From the NCBI GenBank assembly GCA_019931105.1, contig JAIOUW010000001.1, forward strand, positions 682,001 through 746,000: a stretch of DNA of 64,000 bases, written 5' to 3'. A program made the translations under genes and the position numbers. Of the stretch, positions 33,689 to 42,631 are shown in pieces; the stretch's first letter is position 1, and each line of letters opens with the position of its first letter. Source of the stretch: Flavobacteriaceae bacterium NBU2977. GTDB lineage: Bacteria > Bacteroidota > Bacteroidia > Flavobacteriales > Flavobacteriaceae. The notes beneath the pieces are model-generated. The model was not told the origin of the DNA. It saw only the letters and a list, made by a program, of their open reading frames with translations, and made no database searches.

Positions 33689-36127
33689 ATGGTCATTTTC
33701 CTTGTAAAATCCGCTGCATGCATGCTCTTTTTCTTTCTTTTCTATAAGCTTTTGCTGGAACAAGAAAGCATGCATAAATTCAAACGGTTCTATTTATTGG
33801 CAGCCCTTGTGATTTCTTTTATAATACCGAGTATTGTCTTGACGGAATATGTTGAAGTACGGCCCGCAACATCATCCTTGCTCACCACCATACCTTCTGC
33901 AACCCCTGAAACAAGCCAAAATCCAGTAGCCGCCCAAGCCATAGACCCATTTGATTGGACGTTGTTTCTTTGGATTGTTTACGGAATAGGTTTCCTCGGT
34001 TTCGCAATCCGGTTCTTCGGTCATCTTTTTCAGATACGCAAAAGAATCAAGAAAAACCCCAAACTAAAAGGTCTTTTTATCACAAAAGTGCTTTTGTTGG
34101 AACAATTACCTCCGCATACTTTTTTCAGTTACATCTTCGTGAACAAAAAGAAATTCGAAAACAACGACATCCCCGAAGAAGTGATGCTCCATGAAGAAAC
34201 CCATGCCAAACAGCGGCATAGTATCGATGTGCTGTTCGTCGAATTTTTACAGATTTTATTCTGGTTCAATCCGCTTGTGCATTTGTATAAGACGGCCATA
34301 AAACTCAATCACGAATTTTTGGCGGATAATGCCGTACTAAAAAAGAACCAAAATAGCACCAACTATCAAAATACATTGCTCTCGTACTTATCACACGATA
34401 GCGCCGAAAAATATCAGTCGACCGGCATCGCGAATGCCATTAATTATTCATCAATCAAAAAACGTTTCACCATTATGAAAAAACAAACATCGAAGAAATC
34501 TATCTTGTTAAGAAGCCTTTTGCTAATACCCTTATTGGCCTTGCTGTTATTTGGATTTAGCTCAAGTAAACTGGTTGTAAAAAAGACCAATTCCGCCCTT
34601 GAAATTACGAATTACACCGCGAGAAGCTTAAGTATCGAAATTCTAGAAAACGGCAACTACTTAATTGAGGAAAAGAAGGCTAACAAGGATAACTTTAAGG
34701 AGGTGATCAATCAATTCAACACAGATGTCAAACCTGAAATTAGAAATAAGATTTTGAACATTCATTTGACCTCTTCCAAAGAAATTGCCAATAGTGAAAT
34801 CTGGTTTGTATATAATTCCGTTTTAGAATATGGCTTTTACCGTATAGTCACACCTAATCAAGAGATTATTAGAGAAAAAGGAAATAAGCCCTTTGCTGAT
34901 GAAGTTGACAGGTTAAATGAATTGGCACCCAATTTGATTGAAAAAGGATCTGACAATCTAATTAAATCAAGACTGAATCAATTTCAAATTCTCGTAACCA
35001 GTACCCCAAAAGGAATAAAATTAAATTGCATAGAAGGTTGTGCATGGTTAGAATTAGATTTCACGCTCGATACCGGAGCAAAGCAATTACTGGATAAATA
35101 TGGCATGGTGGATTCAAGACAAGTGAACGAAAAAAACACTGACAATCTCCTGATTTCATTCGAAAAAACAGGAGAAAAAATATTACTCCATGGACTCAAA
35201 GGGACTGCCTGGAATAAACTAAGCTTTTCCCTTGCTGAAAATAAACCTCAAAAAATCAATCAGTTAGGCAATGTAACCGAGCAACAAAACTTTTCAAAAG
35301 AACAAATTCTCATCGCTGAAGTTATCGAAATCCGTATTAATAAATCAGGGCAAGTTCTGATAAAAGACAAAATAGTCTCCATGGACGAATTGCCAACATA
35401 CCTATCAAAAATAAATACACACCTTTCCTTCGAACAGCGAAAAAAAACTGTTCGATCCATTGTAAGAGTGGATACCAACACCCCAAAAGATGTAATACAA
35501 AAAGTGGATCAGATCCTAACAGAGTATGGTTGCGCCACGATTAATATTATAGGTGCGGAGGATTCGCCTCGGTCAAAAGTTCAAAGTAGTGCGACCCGCA
35601 AGGAAATGAAGGAGTACAATGCCTTGGCCAAAAAGTACAACGAGATGGATCGCTCGAACATGATCATCAAAAAGAAGGATGTCGAAAGGCTAAAATATAT
35701 CTATGGTCTAATGTCGGACAAACAACGTGCCGATGCCGAACCTTTTCCCGATTTCCCAAAACCGCCACCACCACCGCCTCCTGCCCCTGTTCCCGATATA
35801 GAGGATGTAAAGGAACTTCCTCCACCTCCTCCTTCACCAAGAATGCATAAAGGACGGTCATCAGATGTTCCTCCACCTCCGGCCCCAAGAGGGGTAAATG
35901 AGATTATCGAGGTTCCACCCCCTCCTCCTCCGCCAAAAACGCCATTGGACCATGTCATAGAAATGGCAAAAAAAGATGCGGTTTTCTACTATCAAGACGA
36001 AAAAATAAGCTCTGATAGGGCGATTCAAATTCTGAAAGAGAACGATAAGATCAATATCGATTCACGCGCGAACGGAAAGAGGCCTATTGTAAAATTATCG
36101 ACGGCGCCAATCGTAATCGAAAACTGA
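33689..36127 (+). CDS. Very large M56 (BlaR1-like) sensor peptidase with extracytoplasmic modules
   Basis: An 812-residue membrane protein. The M56 peptidase part has four helices (about 5-22, 34-50, 92-112 and 272-292) and the zinc motif HEETH at 168-172, with EFLADNAVL as the third ligand region. After helix 4 come about 520 extracytoplasmic residues: an ExbD-like segment at about 312-388, a module with GCAW (430-475), a related one with GTAW (486-530), a second ExbD-like segment at 545-621, a helical region, three proline runs at 685-750, and a conserved tail (FYYQDEKISSDRAI). It is probably a BlaR1-type sensor that relieves its own BlaI. No beta-lactam-binding domain is seen, so the signal is unknown. 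Confidence 0.9.
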   Translation: MVIFLVKSAACMLFFFLFYKLLLEQESMHKFKRFYLLAALVISFIIPSIVLTEYVEVRPATSSLLTTIPSATPETSQNPVAAQAIDPFDWTLFLWIVYGIGFLGFAIRFFGHLFQIRKRIKKNPKLKGLFITKVLLLEQLPPHTFFSYIFVNKKKFENNDIPEEVMLHEETHAKQRHSIDVLFVEFLQILFWFNPLVHLYKTAIKLNHEFLADNAVLKKNQNSTNYQNTLLSYLSHDSAEKYQSTGIANAINYSSIKKRFTIMKKQTSKKSILLRSLLLIPLLALLLFGFSSSKLVVKKTNSALEITNYTARSLSIEILENGNYLIEEKKANKDNFKEVINQFNTDVKPEIRNKILNIHLTSSKEIANSEIWFVYNSVLEYGFYRIVTPNQEIIREKGNKPFADEVDRLNELAPNLIEKGSDNLIKSRLNQFQILVTSTPKGIKLNCIEGCAWLELDFTLDTGAKQLLDKYGMVDSRQVNEKNTDNLLISFEKTGEKILLHGLKGTAWNKLSFSLAENKPQKINQLGNVTEQQNFSKEQILIAEVIEIRINKSGQVLIKDKIVSMDELPTYLSKINTHLSFEQRKKTVRSIVRVDTNTPKDVIQKVDQILTEYGCATINIIGAEDSPRSKVQSSATRKEMKEYNALAKKYNEMDRSNMIIKKKDVERLKYIYGLMSDKQRADAEPFPDFPKPPPPPPPAPVPDIEDVKELPPPPPSPRMHKGRSSDVPPPPAPRGVNEIIEVPPPPPPPKTPLDHVIEMAKKDAVFYYQDEKISSDRAIQILKENDKINIDSRANGKRPIVKLSTAPIVIEN

Positions 36128-36147
36128 CAAAATCATAATTTTTATCC

Positions 36148-36174
36148 AAAGCCTCGAAATTCGAGGCTTTTTTT
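36148..36174 (+). terminator. Terminator after the blaI/M56 operon
   Basis: Arms AAAGCCTCGA and TCGAGGCTTT around a 3-nt loop, followed by a T run, beginning 21 bp past the M56 stop codon. Confidence 0.85.
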
Positions 36175-36333
36175 GTAACAAAACGACCAAGGTCGCGTTC
36201 TAATACTATTGTTCCCTTTTCTTACACCTACCTTTCTGCTATTGGTCCCGGTTCGAGCGCAATCAAGAACTATCTATTATCTTTTGACGGCACTCGGCTA
36301 GACGGTAGTTATTAATTCATCGATCAATCGACT

Positions 36334-37434
36334 ATGTTACAAGACTTTTTCATTCTCTGCTCTGGGGCCGATGCGGCCATTTTAAAAACGTGTTCAAAAG
36401 GTGAACAGAACAAGTACGCCGGTATAGGCGCGACCGTTTTCTTCACTGCTGTAATGGCCTTCATTGCCAGTTCTTATGCTCTTTATACCGTTTTTGACAC
36501 TATCTGGTCCTCGGTTTTTTTCGGTTTACTATGGGGATTGCTGATCTTTAACCTCGATCGGTTTATCGTTTCCACTATCAAAAAACGAAACAGTTTCGGC
36601 AGTGAACTTGTACAGGCCTCTCCAAGAATCGTTTTGGCCATCATCATTGCAATGGTCATTTCCAAGCCTTTGGAAATGAAGATTTTTGAAAAGGAGATCA
36701 ATCAGGTGTTGCTCGAACAGAAGAACGAAATGACATTGGCCAACAAGCAACAGCTTGCCCTCCAATACACGCCTGCCGTGGACAAATTGAATCAAGAGAT
36801 CGTTGGCCTTAAAGCGGAAATAGCAGCGAAGGAGGCCGAAACCAATGCACTATACGACACATATATATCGGAGGCGGAAGGAAGGGCCGGAACCATGTTA
36901 TTGGGAAAAGGCCCCGTATATAAGGAAAAACGTGAGAAGCACGATGCCGCATTGGCCGAACTTACAGCATTAAAGGAAACCAACAACGAGAAAATAAAAG
37001 GTATCGAGGCGCAAATTGCCGCCCTGAATACCGAGTATGCCCAGGTAGTGAACGACTCGCAGCCCATAATCGATGGTTTCGACGGACTCATGGCCCGCAT
37101 AAACGCCTTGGGAGAATTGCCGTGGATGCCTTCATTTTTCATATTCCTGTTGTTTTTGGCCATAGAGACCTCGCCTATCATCGCCAAATTATTGGCTCCA
37201 AAGGGTGAATATGACCTAAAATTGGAAGATGAAGAGAGCACCTTAAAAACCTGGGTAACCCAGAAAGTAATGCAGCGTGAAAAATTATTGGCCACAGATA
37301 CCGAACTGAACGAAAAAATCTATGGGGAAATTGCCGAGGAAGAAGCGGTTTACGCCTACAAAAAACAGAAGGCCGAAGAACTATTGAAGTTACAGGCCGA
37401 TGCTTTTCACGATTTACAGGTAAAAAGCCTGTAG
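36334..37434 (+). CDS. DUF4407 membrane protein
   Basis: A 366-residue protein of the DUF4407 type. It has two or three helices near the N-terminus (AGIGATVFFTAVMAFIASSY, IWSSVFFGLLWGLLIFNLDR), a conserved NLDRFIVSTIKK, then a long coiled coil at about 120-250, a further helix (PWMPSFFIFLLFLAIETSPI) and a charged helical tail. The function of the family is unknown. It converges with the Hpt gene with 5 bp between the stops. Confidence 0.9.
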   Translation: MLQDFFILCSGADAAILKTCSKGEQNKYAGIGATVFFTAVMAFIASSYALYTVFDTIWSSVFFGLLWGLLIFNLDRFIVSTIKKRNSFGSELVQASPRIVLAIIIAMVISKPLEMKIFEKEINQVLLEQKNEMTLANKQQLALQYTPAVDKLNQEIVGLKAEIAAKEAETNALYDTYISEAEGRAGTMLLGKGPVYKEKREKHDAALAELTALKETNNEKIKGIEAQIAALNTEYAQVVNDSQPIIDGFDGLMARINALGELPWMPSFFIFLLFLAIETSPIIAKLLAPKGEYDLKLEDEESTLKTWVTQKVMQREKLLATDTELNEKIYGEIAEEEAVYAYKKQKAEELLKLQADAFHDLQVKSL

Positions 37435-37439
37435 AGTTC

Positions 37440-37820
37440 CTAGCCAACGTAATCGCCCTGCATACTGGATTCTGTCTCCTTCAGAAAAATATCGATTGTC
37501 TTTAATATCTTTTTAAAGTCTTCGTCAAGTTCCGTATCACCAATATGTAATTTTTCCTCATGCTGTTCAGCGAAATCAGATGCCTTTGGCATTCCCAATA
37601 CCCGAATCTTGTGCTTCAGTTTATGCACCATTTCTGCCGCGGCCCTTGGTTCTCCCCGATTGATATGAAAAAGGTATTTACCTAAATTCATGGAAAATTC
37701 ATGCTTAAGACTAGCTACGAACTTCTGCTCAAAATCAAAATCAGAAGTACCGGCCAGCTCCACTACATAAGCCAGATTTGGGGACTCCTCCCTATAATTA
37801 TTACGCTGCATAACAACCAT
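37440..37820 (-). CDS. Hpt-domain phosphotransfer protein
   Basis: A 126-residue, all-helical histidine phosphotransfer protein. The phosphorylated His is in AEMVHKLKHKIRVLGM, the Hpt signature. It would pass phosphate between a hybrid kinase and a response regulator, neither of which is in this window. The frame is open to 37859, but I place the start at the internal ATG 37820 (or 37811), because the family usually begins shortly before NLAYVVELAG. Compact size and the signature make it a solid call. Confidence 0.88.
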   Translation of the reverse strand: MVVMQRNNYREESPNLAYVVELAGTSDFDFEQKFVASLKHEFSMNLGKYLFHINRGEPRAAAEMVHKLKHKIRVLGMPKASDFAEQHEEKLHIGDTELDEDFKKILKTIDIFLKETESSMQGDYVG

Positions 37821-38100
37821 TGAATGACAAAATGGTGTGAATTTGTTGCTCTGAGTCAAAATCTTCTCTTTAAGTCAACTACCTATACAAAAGTAGGAAT
37901 TATATTACTTTTATATAATTTTTGTTGTGAAACACTTAATCTAGGTAGGTCATTTACGCAATATGTGTTTTTTCGTAAAGTTGAATCCCGATATAGATGC
38001 CGAATGCGAAAAGAAAGACAGCCAAGAGGGTTTAAAACAAATAGATCTAATCAATTTTGAAGAAATCAGGGCTTTATCACCATACAAACTTCTAAAATGT

Positions 38101-39183
38101 CTATTTCAGTTTTTCGGGGTTCAAGGTTATGTACTTGACGGTCTTTCGATTCCAGGTGTAGACCAAATGTATTGTTTCATCCTCAGCTTGTATGACTGTG
38201 GGATACGAATATTCTTCTCCCTCCTTGTCCGTAGTTTTGCGCAAAGGTTCAAGATCCAAAATACGTTTCCACTCTTTACCATTCTTTGAAATTGCGATAC
38301 TCAAAGGAACCCTATCGCCCCAATTTTTTTCGGTCGGATTATAGACCAAAAGTTGTCGGCCATCTTTTAACGTGATCCCATCGATACCCGAATTGGGGTT
38401 CGGAAGCGAAGTGGCCGTCATTTTGCTCCAAGTTTTTCCACTATCGGTAGACCAGTTTTGACCGATTACTCCATTTTTTGTCCGGCTCAATAATTGAAAT
38501 TTTCCGTTACCATAATAATAGATTACGGGTTGTATGGCTCCAAATTTATCTGGATCATTAAGTGGGCCGGTTTTGGACCAACTCTTTCCAAAATCATCGC
38601 TGGTTTCAATGTGAATCGTCCAAACTCCATCTTTCGTTTCGTTGCTCGATGGAGAGAGAATTGTACCATCGCCCAGCTGGATAGGTTGGTTCTTGATGGG
38701 CCCTAATATACCTTCCGGAAGTTTTGCAGGTTCGGACCATGTTATGCCATCATTTTCAGAGGTCATTACCATACCCCACCATTCTTGCGGACTCGGCCCT
38801 ACTTTATAGAACAAATGCAATGACCGATCTTTGGATTTGAACAGCACGGGATTCCAACATGGATATCGCGTATCATCTTCTTGAACCCCGTTGACGACCT
38901 CGACCGGAACCGACCAAGAACCGTTTACATTTCTAGAGACCCAAATACCAACATCCTTATTTTTTTCCTTGGTGCCCCCAAACCAAGATGCAACGACCGT
39001 TGCATTGCTCACTGCGACCGTAGAGGCGTGGCATTCAGGAGTCAAGGCGTCCTCCAAATCGTAAATAAACTCTTGGGTCATTACGGCCGGATGATCTAGA
39101 GGTCGAACCGAAGGTAATTTCTTTTCTTGCCCTAGACCAAAAATGGCCGTATTCAGGGCCACAATGATGAATAGTATTCTCAT
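38101..39183 (-). CDS. Exported sialidase-like BNR-repeat protein
   Basis: A 360-residue six-bladed propeller-type protein with a signal peptide (residues 1-18, RILFIIVALNTAIFGLG). Asp-box repeats are visible: SENDGITW, SDDFGKSW and STDSGKTW. It resembles BNR_2 family glycoside hydrolases rather than a proven neuraminidase, and the true substrate is not known. It follows the AraC regulator by 35 bp and faces the DapA/symporter operon, so it may release the sugar acid that those genes import and break down. Confidence 0.87.
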   Translation of the reverse strand: MRILFIIVALNTAIFGLGQEKKLPSVRPLDHPAVMTQEFIYDLEDALTPECHASTVAVSNATVVASWFGGTKEKNKDVGIWVSRNVNGSWSVPVEVVNGVQEDDTRYPCWNPVLFKSKDRSLHLFYKVGPSPQEWWGMVMTSENDGITWSEPAKLPEGILGPIKNQPIQLGDGTILSPSSNETKDGVWTIHIETSDDFGKSWSKTGPLNDPDKFGAIQPVIYYYGNGKFQLLSRTKNGVIGQNWSTDSGKTWSKMTATSLPNPNSGIDGITLKDGRQLLVYNPTEKNWGDRVPLSIAISKNGKEWKRILDLEPLRKTTDKEGEEYSYPTVIQAEDETIHLVYTWNRKTVKYITLNPEKLK

Positions 39184-39218
39184 ATTATATGGTTATTTAT
39201 ACTCATTTGAGCCCAAGA

Positions 39219-40067
39219 TCAAGCAAGGCTTTTTCGGTACTCCGAAGGGGTCATACCCATGATACTCTTAAAATAATGGTTGAAATTGGCCAAATTATTA
39301 TAGCCGCTTTCGAAACAAATCTGGGTTATCTGCCTATCTGATTCTGCCAACAACTTGGCCGCCATACCAACACGTACCCGCTTGACGTACTCCATAAATG
39401 TAAGATCGGTCTTTTTTTTGAAAAACCTACAAAACGAACCTGGGGCCATGTGCAATAATGCAGCAGCTTCTTCTAAACGAACGCCTTCCTGAACATGCTG
39501 AAAAACATATTCGTAGACCTTGTTGATCTTCTCAAGATTCTTTGAGAAGGAATCCGTTTTGTTTATGGGGTTCGAGAGTTTTTCACGCCCCTCGACCTGT
39601 AGCAGCAAATTAAACACTTTCAATAGCTCTATATAATATTCGAGACCTTCAAGCCATGTCATTTTTTCAAACGTTGCCTGAATTTTGCCATAATCCTCAA
39701 CTTTAAAACGTAGGCCCCGTTCCGATTGCCTTAAAAGTCGCAATACTTTTTCCAACTCGGGCATCCTGAAAAAATCCGATTTCATAACATCCTCCGAAAA
39801 ATGGGTAACGATGCAAAAAGAAGTGTTTTCCTTTTCGCAAGGCGACAATTCCCAACAATGTGGAAGATCAGGCCCCATCAACACCAAATCGCCCCTTTCA
39901 AATCCTGAAATATTGTCGCCCACGATCCTACGGCCCGATCCCGATAAGATGAAATTAAGTTCGAAATTTTTATGGGAATGAATATTATCCACAGACTTCA
40001 AAGGAAGTTTTCTCGTAATGAACGAGTGCCTATCGGGAACATGAATCTTCTCAAAAACAAATTCCAT
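39219..40067 (-). CDS. AraC-family transcription regulator
   Basis: A 282-residue regulator with an N-terminal cupin-type sensor domain (HSHKNFELNFILSGSGRRI is the longer form; INSGSGRR-type strand around residues 30-50) and a C-terminal double helix-turn-helix (RVGMAAKLLAESDRQITQIC, ESGYNNLANFNHYFK, GMTPSEYRK). It is divergent from the DapA-like gene across 124 bp, and upstream of the sialidase-like gene on the same strand. It probably controls both units in response to the imported sugar acid. Confidence 0.92.
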   Translation of the reverse strand: MEFVFEKIHVPDRHSFITRKLPLKSVDNIHSHKNFELNFILSGSGRRIVGDNISGFERGDLVLMGPDLPHCWELSPCEKENTSFCIVTHFSEDVMKSDFFRMPELEKVLRLLRQSERGLRFKVEDYGKIQATFEKMTWLEGLEYYIELLKVFNLLLQVEGREKLSNPINKTDSFSKNLEKINKVYEYVFQHVQEGVRLEEAAALLHMAPGSFCRFFKKKTDLTFMEYVKRVRVGMAAKLLAESDRQITQICFESGYNNLANFNHYFKSIMGMTPSEYRKSLA

Positions 40068-40191
40068 AACATTTATATTAACCCCAATCCTTCAATTTAC
40101 AACTTAAATGGATTTTTTTGAGTTAAAAAATCATGTATTTAGCACAATATTTTAGTAGCGCAAAAATCGATTTTGAGCGTTATTTGTTTTT

Positions 40192-41115
40192 ATGGACTTA
40201 CCGCTCAAAGGAATCATACCGCCTTTGGTCACCCCATTAACTGAAAATGGGGAACTCGACTTACATGGCCTCAATAATTTAATCGGCCATGTCATGGGCG
40301 GCGGGGTACACGGATTATTTCTTTTGGGCACTACGGGAGAAGGAACGAGCCTATCTTACAAAATAAGAAGACAAATGGTTACGGAGACCTGTAACCTTGT
40401 TCAAAACAGCATTCCCCTACTGGTATGTATCACCGACACGGCATTGGAAGAGTCATTGCATCTGGCCGAACACGCAAAGCAAGCGGGTGCCGATGTTCTG
40501 GTCATTGCACCTCCCTACTATCTGCCCATTTCACAAACTGAAATGCAAGACTATTTAGAACTACTGCTGCCCAAATTGCCGTTGCCCTTTTTATTGTACA
40601 ATATGCCAAGCTGTACCAAATTGAACCTATCCATAGATACGATCAAAAAGGCTCGAAACATGGGCGCCCTGGGAATAAAGGACAGTTCGGGTGATCTGGA
40701 TTACCTAAAAACATTGCTCAAAGAATTTGAGAACAATAAAGACTTCTCGATCATTACCGGTTCCGAACTATATCTGCCAGAGACCATCTTGAACGGTGGA
40801 CATGGTGCCGTAGCCGGGGGCGCCAATTTTTTTCCCAAGCTATTTGTAGACCTTTATGAAGCCTCATTGGCGAGGGATATGCAGAGAATTACGTTACTTC
40901 GTAAAAAAATAGTCCAAATAGACAATACCATCTACAACGTGGGGCAGAACAGTTCAAAATATATCAAGGGCATTAAAAGTGCACTAGCGGCTTTGGGTAT
41001 CTGTGGTGATTTTACGGCTCCACCCGTCGCGCGTTTTGACGAACTTGACCGTGGAAAAATCAAAGCGCATATGGATGAATTTTTCTTGGACACCTCATTC
41101 AGCCTTACCAAATGA
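40192..41115 (+). CDS. DapA/NanA-family class I aldolase
   Basis: A 307-residue dihydrodipicolinate synthase / N-acetylneuraminate lyase superfamily member. It has LGTTGEGTSLSYKIR at about residue 45, the Tyr in YNMPSCT, and the Schiff-base Lys in LGIKDSSGDL. It is not the biosynthetic DapA in context: it overlaps the symporter gene by 4 bp and lies beside a sialidase-like gene and an AraC regulator, so a catabolic aldolase for a sialic or other 2-keto-3-deoxy acid is more likely. The substrate is not clear. Confidence 0.9.
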   Translation: MDLPLKGIIPPLVTPLTENGELDLHGLNNLIGHVMGGGVHGLFLLGTTGEGTSLSYKIRRQMVTETCNLVQNSIPLLVCITDTALEESLHLAEHAKQAGADVLVIAPPYYLPISQTEMQDYLELLLPKLPLPFLLYNMPSCTKLNLSIDTIKKARNMGALGIKDSSGDLDYLKTLLKEFENNKDFSIITGSELYLPETILNGGHGAVAGGANFFPKLFVDLYEASLARDMQRITLLRKKIVQIDNTIYNVGQNSSKYIKGIKSALAALGICGDFTAPPVARFDELDRGKIKAHMDEFFLDTSFSLTK

Positions 41116-42602
41116 ACTATGAACTAGGCTACATCGATCTTGCCATAATTATCATCTATGGCCTCATACTGTTGGGTATGGGCGTATATTTTTTTAAAAA
41201 AAGTAGATCTTCCGAGCAGTTCATGGTCGCAGGCAAGAGCATTCCTGCCTGGGCAGCGGGCATCGCCGTCATGAGCACCTACACCAGTAGCATCTCATAT
41301 ATCGCCGTTCCGGGCAAGGCCTTCGATGATAATTGGCACCCTTTGATCTTCGCACTGACCGCCATCCCCGTAACCTGGTTCGTGACCAAATATGTCATTC
41401 CCCACTACAGAAAAAACAAAATCGTATCGGTCTACAGTTATTTGGAAGAAAAAATCGGCGGTTGGGGGCGACTGTACGCCGCGCTTTCATTCTTGCTCTT
41501 TATGGTCGGAAGGGTGGCCGTCATACTATATCTTTCATCACTTTTATTGACCTCGTTCGTCGATACCGATATCGGTACGGTCATCGTGCTCGTAGGAATC
41601 GTAACGATATTGTACACCCTAATGGGAGGTATGGAAGCCGTCATTTGGACGGATGTAATGCAGTCAGTGATCATGATCGTAGGTATACTTTTCGTAAGCT
41701 ATGTGCTGACCGCAGAAGTTTTTGCCCGACCCGAATATCTAATACAAAAGGCAGTCGACCAAAATAAGTTCAGTTTAGGAGATTCCGACCTTTCTCTAGG
41801 AAGCCGTACGATCTGGGTCATGGTCATTTACGGCATTACCGAGAACATTCGCAATCTTATCGCCGATCAGAACTATACCCAAAAATACAGTTCCGTAGCC
41901 ACCGAAAAAGAAGCTAAAAAATCAGTTTGGATCGCCATGTTGATCTATTTGCCGTTGACGATTATCTTTTTGTTTATCGGTACGGCCTTGTTTTCGTTCT
42001 ACGGAGGTAGCGAACATATTCTCAATGAAGCGATTACCAAGGGCGATGAGGTCTTTCCTTTTTTTATAGCCAATGAATTGCCCATTGGCGTAAAAGGGTT
42101 GATGATCGCCGCTATAATGGCCGCATCGATGAGTACCGTTGATTCGGCCTTGAACAGTTCGGCGACCGTTATGTTCATCGATTTTTACAAAAAGTATTTT
42201 AAACCCGGTGCCTCAGAAAAAAACAGCCTAAAATTCTTACGTCTTTCGACCGTTATCTGGGGAGTACTCGGTATCGGGTTTGCGCTTTTGATGATCCGGG
42301 CAAAAAGCGCGTTGGATGTTTGGTGGCAGATTTCCGGGATTTTCGGCGGGGGAATTCTAGGTCTCTTTCTACTGGCCATTTACAACGTAAAAATCACAAG
42401 ATTACAGGGAGTCGTATCGGTAGTCTTTAGTATTCTGATCATCATTTGGGGTACGTTCGCAAGGGATTTGCCCGAAAACTATTCGTGGATCGAATGTACC
42501 ATAGACCCCATACTGATCGGAGCGATCGGCACTGCGGCCCTAATCGGACTGGCATTGATTTTTGCCATGGGGAATAAACGAACCAAAAAGGTCAAGATCT
42601 AA
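41112..42602 (+). CDS. Sodium:solute symporter (SSS family)
   Basis: A 496-residue inner-membrane transporter with about 13 helices. It has the SSS features FMVAGKSIPAWAAGIAVMST, YTSSISYIAVPGKAF, GGMEAVIWTDVMQSVIM and AAIMAASMSTVDSALNSSAT. Within the family it is closest in style to sialic-acid or glucuronate-type symporters, which I cannot decide. Its start overlaps the aldolase stop (ATGA), so import and cleavage are coupled. Confidence 0.93.
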   Translation: MNYELGYIDLAIIIIYGLILLGMGVYFFKKSRSSEQFMVAGKSIPAWAAGIAVMSTYTSSISYIAVPGKAFDDNWHPLIFALTAIPVTWFVTKYVIPHYRKNKIVSVYSYLEEKIGGWGRLYAALSFLLFMVGRVAVILYLSSLLLTSFVDTDIGTVIVLVGIVTILYTLMGGMEAVIWTDVMQSVIMIVGILFVSYVLTAEVFARPEYLIQKAVDQNKFSLGDSDLSLGSRTIWVMVIYGITENIRNLIADQNYTQKYSSVATEKEAKKSVWIAMLIYLPLTIIFLFIGTALFSFYGGSEHILNEAITKGDEVFPFFIANELPIGVKGLMIAAIMAASMSTVDSALNSSATVMFIDFYKKYFKPGASEKNSLKFLRLSTVIWGVLGIGFALLMIRAKSALDVWWQISGIFGGGILGLFLLAIYNVKITRLQGVVSVVFSILIIIWGTFARDLPENYSWIECTIDPILIGAIGTAALIGLALIFAMGNKRTKKVKI

Positions 42603-42631
42603 GTCCTTGGGTTGACGACATGGAGACTAAA

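Noticed and set aside
36246-36270. CCCGGTTCGAGCG resembling a tRNA T-loop
   Set aside because: The complementary 3' arm and acceptor stem are missing; it is probably chance.
37963-38289. A 108-codon frame between the Hpt and sialidase genes
   Set aside because: About half of it lies antisense over the sialidase 3' end and the rest has no family features; composition looks non-coding.
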